The notes under the pieces were generated by a model. That model did not search any database. It was not told the DNA's origin and saw only the letters and a program-made list of their open reading frames with translations. A stretch of DNA of 64,000 nucleotides from Dehalococcoidia bacterium (lineage in GTDB: Bacteria > Chloroflexota > Dehalococcoidia > Lucifugimonadales > SHYT01), in contig SHXZ01000005.1 of assembly GCA_009693045.1 (NCBI GenBank), positions 1 to 64,000 of the forward strand, read 5' to 3'. Positions within the stretch are counted from its first letter, which is position 1; every line of letters begins with the position of its first letter. Of this stretch, positions 61,477-64,000 are shown piece after piece. A program made the translations under genes and the position numbers.

Positions 61477-63210
61477 TCACTCCTTGATTGCCAGGTAGTC
61501 GCCGATGGCCAGCACGTCAATGCTCGTCTTGAGGAAGCACGCGACGGCCTCCTGTGGCGTGCACACAATCGGCTCGCCCTTGACGTTGAAAGAGGTGTTG
61601 AGGAGGACGGGCACGCCGGTCAGATCGTCAAAGGCCTTGATCACATTGTAGTATCGCGGGTTGTCCTGCTGTCTGACCGTCTGCACGCGCGCCGTGCCAT
61701 CCACGTGTACCACCGACGGTATCTTATTTCGCGCCTCGGGTTTGATCGTGCATGCGAGGATCATGAACGGGTGGAATACTGGGTTCACTAGGTACTCGTC
61801 CATCCGCTCGTACAGTAGCGAGGGGCAGAAGGGTCGCCACGGCTCGCGGAACTTTACCTTGTTGTTGACGATGTCCTTCATCTTGGGGTCCCGTGGGTCG
61901 GTGAGGATGCTGCGGGAGCCGAGGGCGCGAGGTCCGTACTCCATGCGGCCCTGGAACCAGCCAACGACGCGCTGCTTGGCGAGGTGTTCGGCGGTCTCCC
62001 TTTCTATACTGGCGGAGCGATGATAGTGGACGCCGGCCTCATCGAGGGCGGCCTTGATCGCGGTCTCGGTGAACTGAGGTCCGAGATACACGTCCTTCAT
62101 GAGGAGGCCGCTCACGTCGCCGGTCAGCTCGTGGTGGAGGGCGGCAGCTGCGCCGAGGGTGCAGCCGCCGTCGTCACCTGCGGCGGGCTGAATAAAGATG
62201 TCGTCTATGTCCAGCTCCTCAAACATGCGACCGTTCATCTTGCAGTTGAGGGCGACGCCGCCCGCCAGGCACAGCTTGCGGGCACCCGTCTCCCGGAGTG
62301 CCAGTTTCGCGAGCTCCAGGCCGACGCGCTCCAGTTGCTCTTGGGCGGCGAATGCGACGTCCTTGAGCTGCTCGGAGATCTCGCCGCCGCGAAGCCGCGG
62401 CGGGCCGAAAGCCTCCACGAACTTATCGGTGAACCGGTCGCTGATGGTGCGCTTGCCGTAGAAGACCCACGTGGGATCCAGGCTGTAGCCGTCGGGGCGG
62501 ACGCGCAGGACCTGGTCCAAGAGTGCCTGGTACTTGGGGTTACGCTTGCCGTATGGCGCGAGGCCCATGTACTGGCCCTCGCCGTCGTAGGCCTGAAAGC
62601 CGCCGTGGACGGTGAACGCGGCGTAAAACCAGCCAAGAGAGTTAGGGATATTGTACTCTTTGATCTTGCGGAGCGTGCCGCCCTTGCCCTCCCAGATGGC
62701 CGTGCAATTCTCCTCGCCCGAGCCGTCCAGGGTGATGACCGCCGCATGGTCAAAGCCCGAGCAGAAGTAGGCGGTAGCGGCATGGGCATAGTGATGTGGA
62801 ATGAACCTGATAGGGGGTATGTCCTCGCGTTTGAAGCCCGCCTCTATGAGCTTGTTGAGGATATGGGCGGTGTATACATCCGGGTCCCATTTGTGGAGCT
62901 GATTGATCTCCCACTCCAGAGTCTTCTCGTCCTTGGTGTCCCGGTATGTGTGCCAGCCGCGCAGGAAGAACTCGGCCATTTTGGTGGGGTATTTATTGAC
63001 ATCCCAGCCGATGGCGATGTAGCTGACCTCACGCATGGCAATGCCTCCCTCGCGGAGGCAATACCGAATTGCGTTGGCCGGGAAGTACCCTGGGGCGTGC
63101 TTCACTCGGACAAACCGCTCTTCCTCGGCAGCGGCCACCAGCCGGCCGTCCTGCAGAAGGCACGCGGCGTTGTCTTGCGAGATATCGATGAGTCCTAGAA
63201 TGTTTAGCAC
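61477..63210 (-). CDS. NodU/CmcH-family carbamoyltransferase
   Basis: The 577-residue protein has the kinase-like N-terminal domain (ILGLIDISQDNAACLLQDG, AEEERFVRVKHAPGYFP, HHYAHAATAYFCSGFDHA, ITLDGSGEENCTAIW) and the YrdC-like C-terminal domain (GRMEYGPRALGSRSILTDPR, NTSFNVKGEPIVCTPQEA). It transfers a carbamoyl group from carbamoyl phosphate to a sugar or antibiotic hydroxyl through carbamoyl-adenylate. All the histidines of the metal site are present, so it should be active. Stop and downstream start are nearly overlapping, so it is coupled to the PIG-L gene. Confidence 0.92.
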   Translation of the reverse strand: MLNILGLIDISQDNAACLLQDGRLVAAAEEERFVRVKHAPGYFPANAIRYCLREGGIAMREVSYIAIGWDVNKYPTKMAEFFLRGWHTYRDTKDEKTLEWEINQLHKWDPDVYTAHILNKLIEAGFKREDIPPIRFIPHHYAHAATAYFCSGFDHAAVITLDGSGEENCTAIWEGKGGTLRKIKEYNIPNSLGWFYAAFTVHGGFQAYDGEGQYMGLAPYGKRNPKYQALLDQVLRVRPDGYSLDPTWVFYGKRTISDRFTDKFVEAFGPPRLRGGEISEQLKDVAFAAQEQLERVGLELAKLALRETGARKLCLAGGVALNCKMNGRMFEELDIDDIFIQPAAGDDGGCTLGAAAALHHELTGDVSGLLMKDVYLGPQFTETAIKAALDEAGVHYHRSASIERETAEHLAKQRVVGWFQGRMEYGPRALGSRSILTDPRDPKMKDIVNNKVKFREPWRPFCPSLLYERMDEYLVNPVFHPFMILACTIKPEARNKIPSVVHVDGTARVQTVRQQDNPRYYNVIKAFDDLTGVPVLLNTSFNVKGEPIVCTPQEAVACFLKTSIDVLAIGDYLAIKE

Positions 63211-63396
63211 AACTTGCTCGCTTCGTGGTCACACAACCAGAAAGTTTTCTCTCACACTACCTCAGCAAGAAGGTGGCGGTTACGGTGTGTCATTCCGAAG
63301 AGCCGCGACCGCAGTGAGGGCGACCCTTCGTTTCCCTTTTGCGGAGCCGATGTGGAAGAAGCCGCCACCTAAGGATGCCGCCGATTCCCGTAGCCG

Positions 63397-64000
63397 TCAA
63401 GCCTCACGCGCCTTGGCGAGCACGCTGATGCCGTTGGGGCTACGCCGGTGGACGGTGATGCTTTGAAGGCCAGCTTCCTCAAACCACTCGACGACCTCAT
63501 CTTCCGTGTGCTTGTGGGCATACGTCGGGTGGTAGTGGTCGAAGACCCCGAAGTTGTTCTCTTCAAAGGTAAAGATGTCGTTCCAAAAACACTTGAGCAC
63601 CTGGTAGTAGATGAACCGTTGGAGGTCGTACTGGCCCGCCTTGATGTCCAGATAGGGGATGTCCTGGGGCACGGCGATGTCAACGCGGAGGTCCGTGAGC
63701 GCCTTGCCGAGCGCGGTGATGGGTTTGCATGCCTCCCACGCCTCCTCCGGAGGGAGGGCGCTGATGCGCTCGCGGAGGAAATCGTCTGCCCACTCTCTGA
63801 GTGGGGGCATCTTCTTATACACGTGGATGAGGATGGCGCCGCCGGGCGCCAGCAGCGGGACGATGCTCAGGAACGCCCTACGCGTGTCCGGCGTGTGGTG
63901 GAGCACGCCATCGGCTATCACAAAGTCAAACTGGCCGGGCCGGAACGGCGGGCGAAACAGGTCTGATTGGGCTACGCTGACATTGTCTATCCCCCTTGTG
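63397..64000 (-). CDS. Class I SAM methyltransferase, N-terminus beyond window
   Basis: The gene runs off the right edge; about 200 C-terminal residues remain. QFDFVIADGVLHHTPDTRRA and LLAPGGAILIHVYKKMP are motifs after the SAM-binding loop of class I methyltransferases. The later part includes GVFDHYHPTYAHKHTEDEVV and WFEEAGLQSITVHRRSPNG, typical of sugar-modifying enzymes. It is probably co-transcribed with the carbamoyltransferase after a 186-base spacer. Confidence 0.85.
   Translation of the reverse strand, partial: TRGIDNVSVAQSDLFRPPFRPGQFDFVIADGVLHHTPDTRRAFLSIVPLLAPGGAILIHVYKKMPPLREWADDFLRERISALPPEEAWEACKPITALGKALTDLRVDIAVPQDIPYLDIKAGQYDLQRFIYYQVLKCFWNDIFTFEENNFGVFDHYHPTYAHKHTEDEVVEWFEEAGLQSITVHRRSPNGISVLAKAREA

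Noticed and set aside
61984-63198. A 404-codon plus-strand frame
   Set aside because: It is the shadow of the carbamoyltransferase gene.

Overview
The window is high-GC bacterial chromosome, most likely from an uncultured member of the Chloroflexota close to Dehalococcoidia. This placement is an inference. It rests on the look of the 16S gene (55720-57217), on that gene standing alone with its own promoter and terminator and no 23S or 5S behind it, and on many dispersed palindromic elements between genes. The 16S 3' end carries the CCTCC anti-Shine-Dalgarno, and clear GGAGG-type ribosome sites decide many starts, several at GTG or TTG codons.

Region 1 (1-825) holds the 3' end of queC and a decayed transposase. 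Region 2 (826-25006, all minus strand) is a 24-kb surface-polysaccharide locus, slightly lower in GC than the rest. Read in transcription order it begins with a pseudaminate-type nonulosonic acid set (PseB-like dehydratase, SpsF-type cytidylyltransferase, PseG-like hydrolase, PseI/NeuB-like synthase). It continues with SDRs, a YfhO-type membrane protein, a second SpsF-type cytidylyltransferase, a Gfo/Idh/MocA oxidoreductase, a DegT aminotransferase, a GNAT, capsule-type and GT2 transferases, a Wzx flippase, an FkbM methyltransferase, a WbpA-like dehydrogenase, a methyltransferase-kinase fusion and a Wzy-like polymerase.

Region 3 (25007-33229) has folE beside a gene fusing a degenerate P-loop domain to a nucleoside-deoxyribosyltransferase-like domain, then a frameshifted methyltransferase, a Zn alcohol dehydrogenase, CCA-adding enzyme, rnc and ftsY. 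MITE-like elements fill the gaps. Region 4 (33230-45863) has a soluble NuoE/F/G-type module with a DUF2283 gene inside it and an FNR-type flavoprotein behind it, then tRNA-His, a metallo-beta-lactamase-fold hydrolase, DUF2203, an MFS transporter, and a two-domain rhodanese whose catalytic cysteine codon is TGA, a strong selenocysteine candidate.

Region 5 (45970-55385) has two iron-sulfur HhH glycosylase-like genes, sfsA, pyrF, DUF951, a lipoprotein, and a compact minus-strand operon ino1-pimA-PI/PIP synthase-two alpha/beta hydrolases-lspA. That operon implies inositol phospholipids and mannosylated derivatives. One hydrolase carries an in-frame palindromic repeat.

Region 6 (55386-58922) holds the 16S unit, hicB with a decayed hicA, tRNA-Ala, and remnants of an integrase and an IS630 transposase. 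Region 7 (59089-64000) is a second glycan-modification cluster (GT-B transferase, PIG-L deacetylase, NodU/CmcH carbamoyltransferase, methyltransferase) with a decayed copy of the carbamoyltransferase C-terminus.
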